From Planctomycetota bacterium (GTDB lineage: Bacteria > Planctomycetota > Planctomycetia > Pirellulales > PALSA-1355), in assembly GCA_003389325.1 (NCBI GenBank), contig QQVE01000050.1, forward strand, positions 1 through 64,000: a DNA stretch of 64,000 nt, written 5' to 3'. Position 1 is the stretch's first letter; every line of letters starts with the position of its first letter. Positions 53,622-62,711 of this stretch are shown one piece after another. Both the position numbers and the translations under genes were made by a program. Under the pieces are notes generated by a model. It searched no databases, was not told where the DNA came from, and saw nothing but the letters and a program-made list of their open reading frames with translations.

Positions 53622-56600
53622 CTAATCGACGTAAATGAACTCGTTCAGGCCGAACAGCACCTGGCAAAAGTCGGCCACGGCCTGCTTGCGCGGTTCGTCG
53701 TGCTCGGCCATGCGGTACGACTCGAATGCCTGCTCGATAAAGTCGCAAGAATCGGCCAACTCCGCCTCGTCGGGGCGGCGGGCCAACGCGATCTCGTAGC
53801 CGCGTGTGACGAGTTCGTCCGTCGAGCCTTCCTCGCCTGACAGCAGCCGGTCGGCAAACGCCTCAGCATAGGACTGCACTTGCTGGCTATTGATCATCGA
53901 CAGGGCCTGCGGAGCGATTATCGTGGTCGAACGCCGGCCCAAGCCGAGCAAAGCATCCGGGGCGTCGTAGAGCATCATACTGGGAATCAGTTTGCTGCGC
54001 TTGACGGTGAAGTAGATGCTGCGGCGTTTCTGCTCGGGATCGAGTGTGCCGGGCCCGAACATTCGCTCGTCGAGCAAGCCGCTGGCCGAAAGCATCGCGT
54101 CGCGAATGATCTCGGCCTCGAGCCGCTGCCGCTCTCGGTGCCACAGCAGGTGGTTCTCAGAATCGATCGCCGCGCGGGTTTCGTCGGTGTCGGCCGTTTG
54201 CATATAAACGGCGCTCGTCATGATCTGTTTGTGCAACCGCTTGAGCCGCCAGTCGCCGGCGATGAGCTCACCGGCCAGGTACTCGAGCAGTTGCGGATGC
54301 GTGGGCCGCTCGCCGGAAGCGCCGAAATCGCTCGGCGTACGAACAATGCCCTGCCCCAAGTGGTGCTGCCAAAGACGATTGACGATCACGCGGGCCAGCA
54401 ACGGGCCGGCGCCCGCGTCGACGTCAGTGATCCAGTTGGCCAGCGAACGGCGGCGGTACGACGTGCGCCAGCCGTCGGGAGGCGTCTCCTGCCAGTAGCC
54501 CTCGTCCTGGGGCACGCGCATCAGCACTTGCAGGAAACTTTGATCCGCTTCGCCGACCTTTTGCTTGAGGTCGCCGCGCTTCAGGAAATAAGTCTTCTCG
54601 AAGAAATCAGCCCCCTGCGTGCGCAGCCGCACTGCCGGCAGTCCCTCGCTGGCGATCAGCACCTTGGTCAGCTCCGGCTTCGGCGCGGCGGCCTGGTGCT
54701 TGCGGACGGCTTCTTTGAGCTTCTGCCATTGGGGATCGCGAGGCCGATACCAAGCTAGCAGGGTCTCGCGCTGCTGGCCGGTGCGCTCGCCGGGAGGCGT
54801 CGACAGGGCGGCGTTCACCTTCTCGACTTCGGCCTCGGGGGCCGCCTCGTCCTTAGGGCTCGTGGCCTCGGTCAGCGTGCTGAGCGAGAACCGCAAACGT
54901 CCCAGGTTGTGTCCTGTGTTGTTCTGAAACTTGAGAATGAAGGTAAGCGTCGTCCCGTCGGGATTGTCGATCGGCGTCTCGAGCGCAAAGCTGGCGGCGT
55001 GGTTCTGCCCGATCTTTCCATCGACGGCCCAAGCGCTCTTCTTGTTGTCGTCGATCGTCGCCGTGATCGGCAGGCCCTCCTGCTCGTAGGTCACTTTCGG
55101 GTTGATGAGTTTGACGGGTGCCCCCGGACTGGCATTGCCGGTCGGCGCGGACCAGAGTTGGAAGTCCGAGAGAGCAAAGTTGCCGTTGTCGGCCCGGCCG
55201 GGTCCGTCGTGGGGTAGCGACTCGTGGGCAAGAGCTTCCAACCGCACCGCCTTGATTCCCGAGACTTTGGTGGGCACCACGAACGTGTAGGTGTCTTCAG
55301 AAGCGTTCTTGCCCGAGACCAGGATCGCGCCGTCTTCGTCCTTGGTGAATGTCGCGCCGCCCTCGCTCTTCATGCTGGCCACGTCGAGCACGAGCCATGT
55401 GGGCATCACGCGCTCGACGTCGGTGGCCAGCCAGGCCTCGAAGCGGCTAGCGAGCTCTTCGTTCTCGAAGTGCTCGAGAGCCTCGACCAGCGGGGCGTGC
55501 TCCGCCTCAAACTCGGCCTTCTTGCGCTGATAGATCTCGGGTTGAAAGTCCAGTTCGATTTCGCTGCGGACGGTGGTCGTGAATGTGGAGAGGAAGCGGT
55601 AGTAGTCGACCTGCGAGATGGGGTCGAACTTGTGGTCGTGGCAGCGGGCGCATCCAATCGTCAGGCCCAACATCGAAGTGCCGATCGTCGAGGCCATGTC
55701 ATCCAACTCATCGTAGCGTTCCTTTTCGACCTGGTTGGCCGTGATCTGCGTGGCGTGCGTGCCCGCGGCCAGAAAGCCCGTGGCCATCAGGGCGCGATGA
55801 TCGTCGGGTGCCAATTCGTCACCGGCGATCTGCCAGCGCACGAACTTATCGTACGGCATGTCGTCGTTGAGCGCCTGGATCACAAAGTCGCGGTAGTGGT
55901 AGGCCGTCGGCCGGTCGTCGTCCTGCTCGTAGCCGTGGCTCTCGGCAAAGCGGGCCAGATCGAGCCAGTGCCGCCCCCAACGCTCGCCGTAATGCGGGCT
56001 GTCGAGCAGGCGGTCGATCAGCCGACCGTAAGCGTCCGGTTCGGAATCCGCCACGAACGCCTCGACTTCCTCGGGCGTGGGCAACAATCCGACCAAATCG
56101 AGATAGGCCCGACGGATGAGCGTGCGGCGGTCGGCCGCAGGGTTGGGCTCGAGGCCTGCCGCTTCGAGCTTCGCAAGCACAAACCGGTCCAGCGGCGTGC
56201 GGCACCAAGCGTCATTCTCGACCGCCGGCACCTCAGGCGTTTCCAAGGGTAGGAACGACCAGAAATTGCGCTGCTCGGACGTGAGCGGCTTGGCGGCCAT
56301 CGCGTCGGCCGGATCCACAAGCGGCCGATCGTAGGCCGCCCCGCCGGCGATCCAGGTGGCGATCTGTTCGATGGCCGCGTCCGACAGCTTGTCGGCGTCC
56401 TGCGGCATGTTGGGCTCGCCCTCATGCCGAATCAGCTTGAGCAGCAGGCTCTCGCTCGGATTGCGCGCGACGACCGCCGGGCCTAACTGGCCGCCCTTCA
56501 GCAGCCCGTCCCGGGTCGTGAGATCGAACTCGCCGTGCGTCTCCTTCCCGCCGTGGCAATCGACACAGTGTTGCAACAACAGCGCGCGCACTTCCTGCTT

Positions 56601-56765
56601 GAACAGGTCCATGCTGGCTTCCATCTGCTCGGCATGATCGGCAGGCACGTCATCGCCGAGCGCCGCGCAAGGAGACGGGGCCCAGGCCAGCGAAACGAGC
56701 GCCGCCAGCACGCAATCGGCCAACGATCGCCGCCAGGGGTGGCGAAAGAGCGAGGGAAGCGTCAT
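53622..56765 (-). CDS. Planctomycete cytochrome-c-like / DUF1549 / DUF1553 protein, intact
   Basis: The 1047-residue protein has an N-terminal signal region, a PSCyt1 domain with LLLQHCVDCHGGKETHGEFD, a DUF1549 domain (about 190-400) with RRAYLDLVGLLPTPEEV, RWGRHWLDLARFAESHGYE and CARCHDHKFDP, a long middle region, and DUF1553 (about 780-1047) with LLARVIVNRLWQHHLGQGIV, FGASGERPTHPQLLEYLAG and LNEFIYVD at the end. It is the complete version of the protein broken at 15925. Both CxxCH motifs could bind haem. The function is unknown; coupling to DUF1501 suggests a joint exported system. Confidence 0.93.
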   Translation of the reverse strand: MTLPSLFRHPWRRSLADCVLAALVSLAWAPSPCAALGDDVPADHAEQMEASMDLFKQEVRALLLQHCVDCHGGKETHGEFDLTTRDGLLKGGQLGPAVVARNPSESLLLKLIRHEGEPNMPQDADKLSDAAIEQIATWIAGGAAYDRPLVDPADAMAAKPLTSEQRNFWSFLPLETPEVPAVENDAWCRTPLDRFVLAKLEAAGLEPNPAADRRTLIRRAYLDLVGLLPTPEEVEAFVADSEPDAYGRLIDRLLDSPHYGERWGRHWLDLARFAESHGYEQDDDRPTAYHYRDFVIQALNDDMPYDKFVRWQIAGDELAPDDHRALMATGFLAAGTHATQITANQVEKERYDELDDMASTIGTSMLGLTIGCARCHDHKFDPISQVDYYRFLSTFTTTVRSEIELDFQPEIYQRKKAEFEAEHAPLVEALEHFENEELASRFEAWLATDVERVMPTWLVLDVASMKSEGGATFTKDEDGAILVSGKNASEDTYTFVVPTKVSGIKAVRLEALAHESLPHDGPGRADNGNFALSDFQLWSAPTGNASPGAPVKLINPKVTYEQEGLPITATIDDNKKSAWAVDGKIGQNHAASFALETPIDNPDGTTLTFILKFQNNTGHNLGRLRFSLSTLTEATSPKDEAAPEAEVEKVNAALSTPPGERTGQQRETLLAWYRPRDPQWQKLKEAVRKHQAAAPKPELTKVLIASEGLPAVRLRTQGADFFEKTYFLKRGDLKQKVGEADQSFLQVLMRVPQDEGYWQETPPDGWRTSYRRRSLANWITDVDAGAGPLLARVIVNRLWQHHLGQGIVRTPSDFGASGERPTHPQLLEYLAGELIAGDWRLKRLHKQIMTSAVYMQTADTDETRAAIDSENHLLWHRERQRLEAEIIRDAMLSASGLLDERMFGPGTLDPEQKRRSIYFTVKRSKLIPSMMLYDAPDALLGLGRRSTTIIAPQALSMINSQQVQSYAEAFADRLLSGEEGSTDELVTRGYEIALARRPDEAELADSCDFIEQAFESYRMAEHDEPRKQAVADFCQVLFGLNEFIYVD

Positions 56766-56891
56766 TACACGCCTGTGGGGTAGGACGAAAGAGCGGGGAT
56801 TGGCTGCAATCCATTTCCCCTGAAGCCGGCCCGGCTGTCAAGAGCCGCCGGCGGGGCTTCGCGGCATGACAGCGCCCCCCGCGTCGCCGTG

Positions 56892-57890
56892 CTAGAGGCC
56901 GTAGTCCTGGCGAAAGCGGTCAATGTCGTTCTGGTGCCCCATGGCGATCATCGTATCGCCCGCTTTGAAAACGACTTCGGCGCTGGGATTGAAGACCATC
57001 CCGCCCTGGGCCTCCTTGATCGCCACGATCAGCAGCCCGCTGCGCGTGCGCGTTTGCGCGTCGCGAATGGTCTTGTCGACGATCGAACTCTCGGGCTTGA
57101 CGAAGATTTCGTCGATCTCTACGTCGAGCACGCTCTGGCCTGCCACGAGTTCCATCAGCTCGATCGTCGAGGGCCGCGTGATCATTGCCGCGATGCGCAG
57201 GGCGCCGATCGCCGCGGGCAGCACCACGCGATTGGCCCCGGCCTGCAAGAGCTTCTTCTCGGTGGTTTGATGTTCGCCGCGTGCGATGATCTGCAAGTCG
57301 CTGTTGAGATTGCGCGAAGTGAGCGTGATGAACACGTTGGCCGCGTCGCCGGGCAGCGCGGTGACCAGCGTGCGTGCCCGCTCGACTCCGGCGGCCTGAA
57401 GCGCAGGCTCTTCGGTGGCGTCTCCCAGCAACACCAGGTACGACAAGCCCTGCGCTTCGGAGATGGCCTCCGGACTGCTGTCGATCACGACGAACGGCTC
57501 GCGTTTGGCCGCAAGCTCCTTGGCCAGAATGTGCCCCATGCGACCGAAGCCACAAAGGATCGTATGGCCGGTGAGCTTCTCGATGGCCCGCGTCGTGCGG
57601 CCCATCTTGAGCGTGCGTTCGATTTCGCCTTCCATCGTCATCTGAATGAATCCCCCGAGCGTGAACACCGAGACGGAGATACCGAATACGATGACGATGA
57701 TCGTCAGCAGTTGTTCCGGCATGCGCAGCGAACTGGCCTCGCCGTATCCCACGGTCGAGATCGTGATCACGACCATGTAGACCGCCTCGAGCCAACTGCG
57801 TCCCGCCAGGCGATAGCCGACGGTGGCGGCGATGAATAGAGCACACAGCACGATCGCGCCCGTGCGCACGCGCTGGAGCGAGATGTTCAT
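56892..57890 (-). CDS. Potassium channel protein with RCK (TrkA-N/TrkA-C) domains
   Basis: The 332-residue protein has two membrane helices around a selectivity filter TISTVGYGE (about residue 45), giving a two-TM potassium channel such as MthK. An RCK N domain follows with the Rossmann motif ILCGFGRMGHILAKELA and the acidic VVIDSSPEAISEA; a TrkA-C-like domain (about 250-330) closes the protein with VFKAGDTMIAMG. It likely gates potassium flux on nucleotide or calcium binding. Its ATG overlaps the argJ stop by ATGA (57887-57890), so it is translated with argJ. Confidence 0.9.
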   Translation of the reverse strand: MNISLQRVRTGAIVLCALFIAATVGYRLAGRSWLEAVYMVVITISTVGYGEASSLRMPEQLLTIIVIVFGISVSVFTLGGFIQMTMEGEIERTLKMGRTTRAIEKLTGHTILCGFGRMGHILAKELAAKREPFVVIDSSPEAISEAQGLSYLVLLGDATEEPALQAAGVERARTLVTALPGDAANVFITLTSRNLNSDLQIIARGEHQTTEKKLLQAGANRVVLPAAIGALRIAAMITRPSTIELMELVAGQSVLDVEIDEIFVKPESSIVDKTIRDAQTRTRSGLLIVAIKEAQGGMVFNPSAEVVFKAGDTMIAMGHQNDIDRFRQDYGL

Positions 57891-59080
57891 GTGTGGTAGT
57901 CGGCGTTGAGCCGCACGTATTCTGCCGTCAGATCAGTCGTCCAGAAACGCACTTTGGCATTTCCGTCGGAAAAACGCAACACGATGTGCGTATCACGGTT
58001 TTCGCGGATCGACTGCGACACGGCAGCCTCGTCGAACTCGACGGGCACGCCCTGGCGATACAGCCAGTGATCGTTGATCGCCAGGTCCACGCCCGAGGGG
58101 TCGAACTCGACGCCGGCATAGCCCGCCGCCGAGACGATTCGCCCCCAGTTTGGATCGGCGCCGGCGACGGCCGTCTTCACCAGCGCGCTATTGGCCACGG
58201 TACGGGCGATCTGGCGCGCTGCCTGAACGTTTTCGCAGCCCTCGACGTCGAGCGTGATCAGGTGCGTGGCCCCTTCGCCATCGGCAGGAATGGCCCGGGC
58301 CAGCTCCGTGCAAGATTCCAACAGCGCCTGACGAAACGCTGCCAGGTCGTCGCCCGCCAGAGGGTCGCCGCCGGCAGCGCCGCTGGCCACCAATAGCACG
58401 GAGTCGTTGGTGCTCATGTGGCCGTCGACGCTGATGCAATTGAACGTCTCGTCCACAACTCCGGCCAGCGCCTGCTGCGCGTCGCCGGCAGCGAGCGGTG
58501 CATCGGTCATCACCAGGCAGAGCATGGTGGCCATGTTCGGGCCGATCATGGCGGCCCCCTTGGCGATGCCTGCCACTCGGATCGTGCGGCCCGAAAGCTC
58601 CAACTCGCGACCGGCCACCTTGTGTACCGAGTCGGTGGTGAGGATGCCGCGAGCCGCGTTTTCCAGCGAGGTCTCGTCGTCGCCGAGCACCTCGGCCGCC
58701 TGGCGGATACCGGCGGTAATCTTGTCCATCGGTAACAACTCGCCGATGATCCCGGTGCTCATCACCAGCGCTTGCGGCTCGGCGGCCCCGACGGCCTCGG
58801 CGGCCACGCGCCCCATCTCGGCGGCGTCGCGATCGCCCTGTTCGCCGGTGCATGCGTTTGCGTTACCCGAGTTGATCACCACGACGCGGATATTCTCCGA
58901 AGGCGTGCGGGCACGGTTGTGTTTCACCGACGCAGCCACGACGCGGTTCTGCGTGTAGACGCCGGCGGCCACGGCCGGCCGGTCGGAGACGACGAGCGAC
59001 AGATCGAGCTTGGCCCGATTGCGTTTCACCCCGCTATGGACGCCGGCCAGACGAAAACCTCTGGGGACCGCGTGCGACAT
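57887..59080 (-). CDS. argJ: Bifunctional glutamate N-acetyltransferase / ornithine acetyltransferase (ArgJ)
   Basis: The 397-residue protein matches ArgJ: AVAAGVYTQNRVVAASVKHN, VVVINSGNANACTGEQGDRD, MSTGIIGELLPMDKI and AAMIGPNMATMLCLVMTDAP, where the Thr of NMATML is the nucleophile and autoprocessing site. It recycles acetyl groups between N-acetylornithine and glutamate in arginine synthesis. It follows argC by 90 bases and continues by ATGA overlap into a potassium channel gene. The ribosome site before ATG 59080 is weak. Confidence 0.95.
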   Translation of the reverse strand: MSHAVPRGFRLAGVHSGVKRNRAKLDLSLVVSDRPAVAAGVYTQNRVVAASVKHNRARTPSENIRVVVINSGNANACTGEQGDRDAAEMGRVAAEAVGAAEPQALVMSTGIIGELLPMDKITAGIRQAAEVLGDDETSLENAARGILTTDSVHKVAGRELELSGRTIRVAGIAKGAAMIGPNMATMLCLVMTDAPLAAGDAQQALAGVVDETFNCISVDGHMSTNDSVLLVASGAAGGDPLAGDDLAAFRQALLESCTELARAIPADGEGATHLITLDVEGCENVQAARQIARTVANSALVKTAVAGADPNWGRIVSAAGYAGVEFDPSGVDLAINDHWLYRQGVPVEFDEAAVSQSIRENRDTHIVLRFSDGNAKVRFWTTDLTAEYVRLNADYHT

Positions 59081-59170
59081 GAAAATGGAACTTTCGTGTG
59101 TGGTCTTGCTTGTCCGGCTGCAACAATCAACGCGAAGAGGCGTCTGCAGAAACCTCGAGCACCGCCGGTT

Positions 59171-60178
59171 CTAGAGCGCCATGGTTTCGGCAAAGCCGTG
59201 CATAAGATTGAAGTTCTGCACCGCAGCGCCGGACGCTCCTTTAATCAGGTTGTCCAGACAGCTGATCGTGATCAGGCGGCCGCGCACCACGCGGGCCGTG
59301 ATGTCGCAGAAGTTCGTGCCGACGACGTCCTTTGTCGCCGGCAGATGATTCACGACGCGCACGAACGGCTCCTCGCGATAGAATTCGCGAATCGCGGTGA
59401 TGGCGGATTCCTCGTCGATCTTTTCGAGCGGGCGCAAGTAGGCGGTCGACAGAATACCGCGGTCCATCGGCACCAAGTGCGGCGTGAACACGACCTGCAC
59501 CTCGCGATCGCAGGCCGTGGAAAGCACCTGCTCGATTTCGGGCGTGTGGCGATGCCGGCCGACGTTGTAGGCCGAAATGCTCTCGTTGCACTCCGGGTAG
59601 TGTGTGGTCAGCTTGGGCGTCCGGCCCGCGCCCGACACCCCACTCTTTGAGTCGATGATGATGTCGTCTGTGGTAACCAGCCCGGACTGCAAGAGCGGCA
59701 ATAGTGCCAAAATGGCCGAAGTCGGATAGCAACCGGGGTTAGCCACGAGCCGCGCCTCGCGTATCTGCTCGCGAAACGCCTCCGGCAGCCCGTAGGCGGT
59801 CTTGCCCAACCGCTCGGGGTCGGTGTGCTTCTGACCGTACCACTCGGCGTAGACTTCCGCGCTTTTGAGCCGGTAGTCGGCGCTCAGGTCGATCACGCGC
59901 AATCCGGCGTCGAGCAGCTTCGGCACGACCGCCGCGGTCACGCCATGGGGCAGGCAACCGAAGGCCACGTCGGCCCGCGCGGCGATTTCCGCAGGCCCCA
60001 GATCGGCCATCGACAGGTCGATGCGGCCGGCCAACTGCGGGTGGACGCTGGCCACGTGCGGATTGTCCTCGCTACGGCTGGTGAGCGTGGTAATTTCCAC
60101 CTCCGGATGCCGCAGGAGGATCTTGATCAACTCAAGGGCCGTGTAGCCCGTGGCTCCGATGATCGCGACGCGCGTCAT
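59171..60178 (-). CDS. argC: N-acetyl-gamma-glutamyl-phosphate reductase (ArgC)
   Basis: The 335-residue protein starts MTRVAIIGATGYTALELIKI, the NADP-binding loop, and has the catalytic Cys in VANPGCYPTSAILALLPL (about residue 150) and SGVSGAGRTPKL, standard ArgC motifs. It reduces N-acetylglutamyl phosphate to the semialdehyde in arginine synthesis. I chose the ATG at 60178 because the NAD motif begins there; an in-frame extension to 60406 is not ArgC-like. It is the first clear arginine gene of an argC-argJ pair. Confidence 0.95.
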   Translation of the reverse strand: MTRVAIIGATGYTALELIKILLRHPEVEITTLTSRSEDNPHVASVHPQLAGRIDLSMADLGPAEIAARADVAFGCLPHGVTAAVVPKLLDAGLRVIDLSADYRLKSAEVYAEWYGQKHTDPERLGKTAYGLPEAFREQIREARLVANPGCYPTSAILALLPLLQSGLVTTDDIIIDSKSGVSGAGRTPKLTTHYPECNESISAYNVGRHRHTPEIEQVLSTACDREVQVVFTPHLVPMDRGILSTAYLRPLEKIDEESAITAIREFYREEPFVRVVNHLPATKDVVGTNFCDITARVVRGRLITISCLDNLIKGASGAAVQNFNLMHGFAETMAL

Positions 60179-60263
60179 GGTCAACTTCGCTTGGCTTGTT
60201 TCTGTCAGGTGCGACAGTATATCTGAATCCCGTAGCGAGAGATACCGCTCGGGGCCGGCAGGT

Positions 60264-61271
60264 TCACTCGGCCGCGTGGCGGCGCCAGCCGGTGGCGTCA
60301 ATACGGCGAAATTCGGCCCGCACGTCGCGCCCCTCGTAGAAGCTGAGCCAGCCGCGCAGGTGCACGGTTTCGCCGGGAGCGCAGTCGGGAAACTTCGGAT
60401 CGGCATGCAAGCAGGGGCAGCGCTCGTTGCCCCAGGCGCGGTGGCTCGGCTCCCACGCCGTGATCACCGAGCGGCGGCCGTCTGCGGATCGGCAGGCCGC
60501 ATAGGGCGCGGCGAACACTTTGTTATCATTCGTTTGCGCGGCGAAGCCGGCTGCACCCTTAAGCATCACGCAGTTTTGCACACGCAAGTCGCTCAGGGTC
60601 TGATCCGTGCCGTTGTGCAGCCACATCTCCATCCGCACCTCGTCAACCCGCGGCCTGACCCTCGTGCCAAAGCGGATCCCGTTGGGCAGCGTGCGCTCGC
60701 ACGTAAGCGTGCCATCATCGCCGCGCTGCCATTCGAGCTGTTCAAGCTCGGCATCCTGCTGGCTCCAAACCGTTGGCACGTGCGTATGCGCCAGATACGT
60801 CAGTCCCAAGTTCGACCAGATCGCCTCGGGAATGTCGGCCACCACGTATCCGCCGTCGGGCCAGGGCGTGAACACGCTGATCTTCGTCTCGCGCTGCGGA
60901 TCGACGGCGCCGTCGAGGAATCCGATCCGCGGATGACGCCCGCCGGGATAAGGCAGCACGAGCAGCGGCTCGCCCGACTTGCGCGCCGGACCAGAACCGG
61001 CCGTGATGCCGAATCGCTTCAACGCCGATTCAATCTCGGCCGGCGGCAGCCCCGTGGCTTGATGCACCTCGTCGACGCTGAAGCGATGATGGCCCACCAT
61101 GTTCTCGAGCCACCGCCGCAAATCGTCATCGTCCACTGGACGGCGCGCGTTGACAGGCGCGGCGAACTGGGAGGCCCGCGCGTGTCCATCAATGCATACG
61201 AGCACGCCGGCAGCAAGCAATGTCAGCCACAGCCGCAACGCCGGCACGCCCACCCGGTCGCGGAGGCTCAT
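60264..61271 (-). CDS. Secreted protein of unknown function
   Basis: The 335-residue protein has an N-terminal signal (LRLWLTLLAAGVLVCIDGHA) and, after a short helical region (VDEVHQATGLPPAEIESALK, like a small DNA- or protein-binding motif), a beta-rich body with PYPGGRHPRIGFLDGAVDPQ and TKISVFTPWPDGGYVVADIP. I do not recognise the family. Its ATG overlaps the stop of the propeller gene (61268-61271), so the two are translationally coupled. Confidence 0.8.
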   Translation of the reverse strand: MSLRDRVGVPALRLWLTLLAAGVLVCIDGHARASQFAAPVNARRPVDDDDLRRWLENMVGHHRFSVDEVHQATGLPPAEIESALKRFGITAGSGPARKSGEPLLVLPYPGGRHPRIGFLDGAVDPQRETKISVFTPWPDGGYVVADIPEAIWSNLGLTYLAHTHVPTVWSQQDAELEQLEWQRGDDGTLTCERTLPNGIRFGTRVRPRVDEVRMEMWLHNGTDQTLSDLRVQNCVMLKGAAGFAAQTNDNKVFAAPYAACRSADGRRSVITAWEPSHRAWGNERCPCLHADPKFPDCAPGETVHLRGWLSFYEGRDVRAEFRRIDATGWRRHAAE

Positions 61272-62689
61272 AGCGAAAAGCAGTAGAGGGCCGCGTCGGT
61301 GCGCAGAAAGATACGGCCGTCTTCGGTAATGACGGGGGTGGCGAAAATCCGCTCGCCGAAATCGTGCGAGGAGAGAATCTCCAACTTCGGCCCGGCGCGG
61401 AACACGGTGACGGCGCCGCGACTGCTGCACACGAACACCTTGCCGTCACCCGCGACCGGCGAGGCGTAGTAGCTCCCCTGCCCTTTCGCGCGGGCCTGCT
61501 TGACCAGCTTGCCGTCGGCTGCTTCCAGCGCGGTGACGATCCCGCCGTCCTTGACCAGAAAGATCATATCGCGATAGACAAGCGGGCTGGCGACGTACGG
61601 CAAGCCGCGATTGTATTCCCATACCGTTTCCGGCTTGCCGCCGGCCGGATCGGCCTGCAGTGCGACGAGCGTATTCTGCGCAAGCTCAAACACCCTGGCG
61701 TACTTTTCCCATTCCGCTTGGTCGAGCTCCTGATTGCTGTTCAGATCGATGCGGAAGAAACGCGTCTGCACCGGACCGGCGGGCAGCTCCGCTTTCTGCA
61801 GCAGGCCGTCGTTGTCTCCATCCCACATCGAGAGGGCCGTGTCCCAGGGCTCCATGCCGATGCGTGCATCGGTGTCGCCGCCGGGCGACCACGTGGCCAC
61901 GTAGAGCATGTCGCCAGCAACGACGGGCGTCGTGTTGACAATCCGCGCGAAACCGTCGACCGTCCACAGCGGATCGCCCGTGCCGGGGTCGTAACCCATC
62001 AGTTGCAGCGAGCCGGCCACGACGAGTTGCGTGCGATCGCCCACGTTCCAGAGCACGGGCGTGGCGTAGCTGCGGGTGAAGCCAGGCCGCGGCGTTTCCC
62101 AGACGGTCTTCCCGTCTCGCTGGTCGATGGAAATCACAAAGCTATCGAGGTCGTGATCCTCGCTCATGTAGACCTTGCCGTCGGCCAATACCGGCGAGCT
62201 GGCCGAACCGAACTCGTCGCGGAAGGGTCCCATTTCCTTCCGCCAGAGCGGCTGACCATCGCGGTCGTAGCACAATAGCCCGTAGCTGCCGAAGAAGGCG
62301 AACACGCGTTCCTCGTCGGCGGCGACCGACGCGGCGGCCGGGCTGCCTTCATTGTGCGTCTTTTCCAACTCTTCGACCGTGACGCCGTGCCGCCACAACT
62401 CGTCGCCCGTCTTGCGCGACAGGCAAATCGTCAGCAGCTCGTTGCCCTCGTGAGCTGTGAGATAGATCTGGTCGCCCACGATTGTCGGCGTCGAGTGCCC
62501 TGGCGGAAGCTCCTGGCGCCAGACCGCGGCCGACGGCTCGAGCTCCTCGGGAAGCGTCTGGCGATCGTCGGCCGCCAGGCCGTGATCGTGGCGAAAGTAA
62601 ACCGGATCGTCGGCAAGCGCCCCCGTGGCCAGGAACGCGACAGACCAGAACGCAGCGAAACAAAATCGGCAGGCCAGTGGAATTCGCAT
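61268..62689 (-). CDS. Secreted PQQ-type beta-propeller protein with inserted EF-hand pair
   Basis: The 473-residue protein has a signal peptide (about 1-26) and propeller blades such as LLTICLSRKTGDELWRHG, LMGYDPGTGDPLWTVDG and LVALQADPAGGKPETVWEYN. Between blades, about residues 280-335, lie two calcium-loop motifs: D290, D292, D294, E301 (DGDNDGLLQKAE) and D315, N317, N319, E326 (DLNSNQELDQAE). Such an insertion suggests calcium-dependent folding or partner binding. It starts 22 bases after the phosphatase gene ends and is coupled to the downstream unknown gene. Confidence 0.87.
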   Translation of the reverse strand: MRIPLACRFCFAAFWSVAFLATGALADDPVYFRHDHGLAADDRQTLPEELEPSAAVWRQELPPGHSTPTIVGDQIYLTAHEGNELLTICLSRKTGDELWRHGVTVEELEKTHNEGSPAAASVAADEERVFAFFGSYGLLCYDRDGQPLWRKEMGPFRDEFGSASSPVLADGKVYMSEDHDLDSFVISIDQRDGKTVWETPRPGFTRSYATPVLWNVGDRTQLVVAGSLQLMGYDPGTGDPLWTVDGFARIVNTTPVVAGDMLYVATWSPGGDTDARIGMEPWDTALSMWDGDNDGLLQKAELPAGPVQTRFFRIDLNSNQELDQAEWEKYARVFELAQNTLVALQADPAGGKPETVWEYNRGLPYVASPLVYRDMIFLVKDGGIVTALEAADGKLVKQARAKGQGSYYASPVAGDGKVFVCSSRGAVTVFRAGPKLEILSSHDFGERIFATPVITEDGRIFLRTDAALYCFSL

Positions 62690-62711
62690 GGCAGTGGGCG
62701 GAGTGTTCGAG

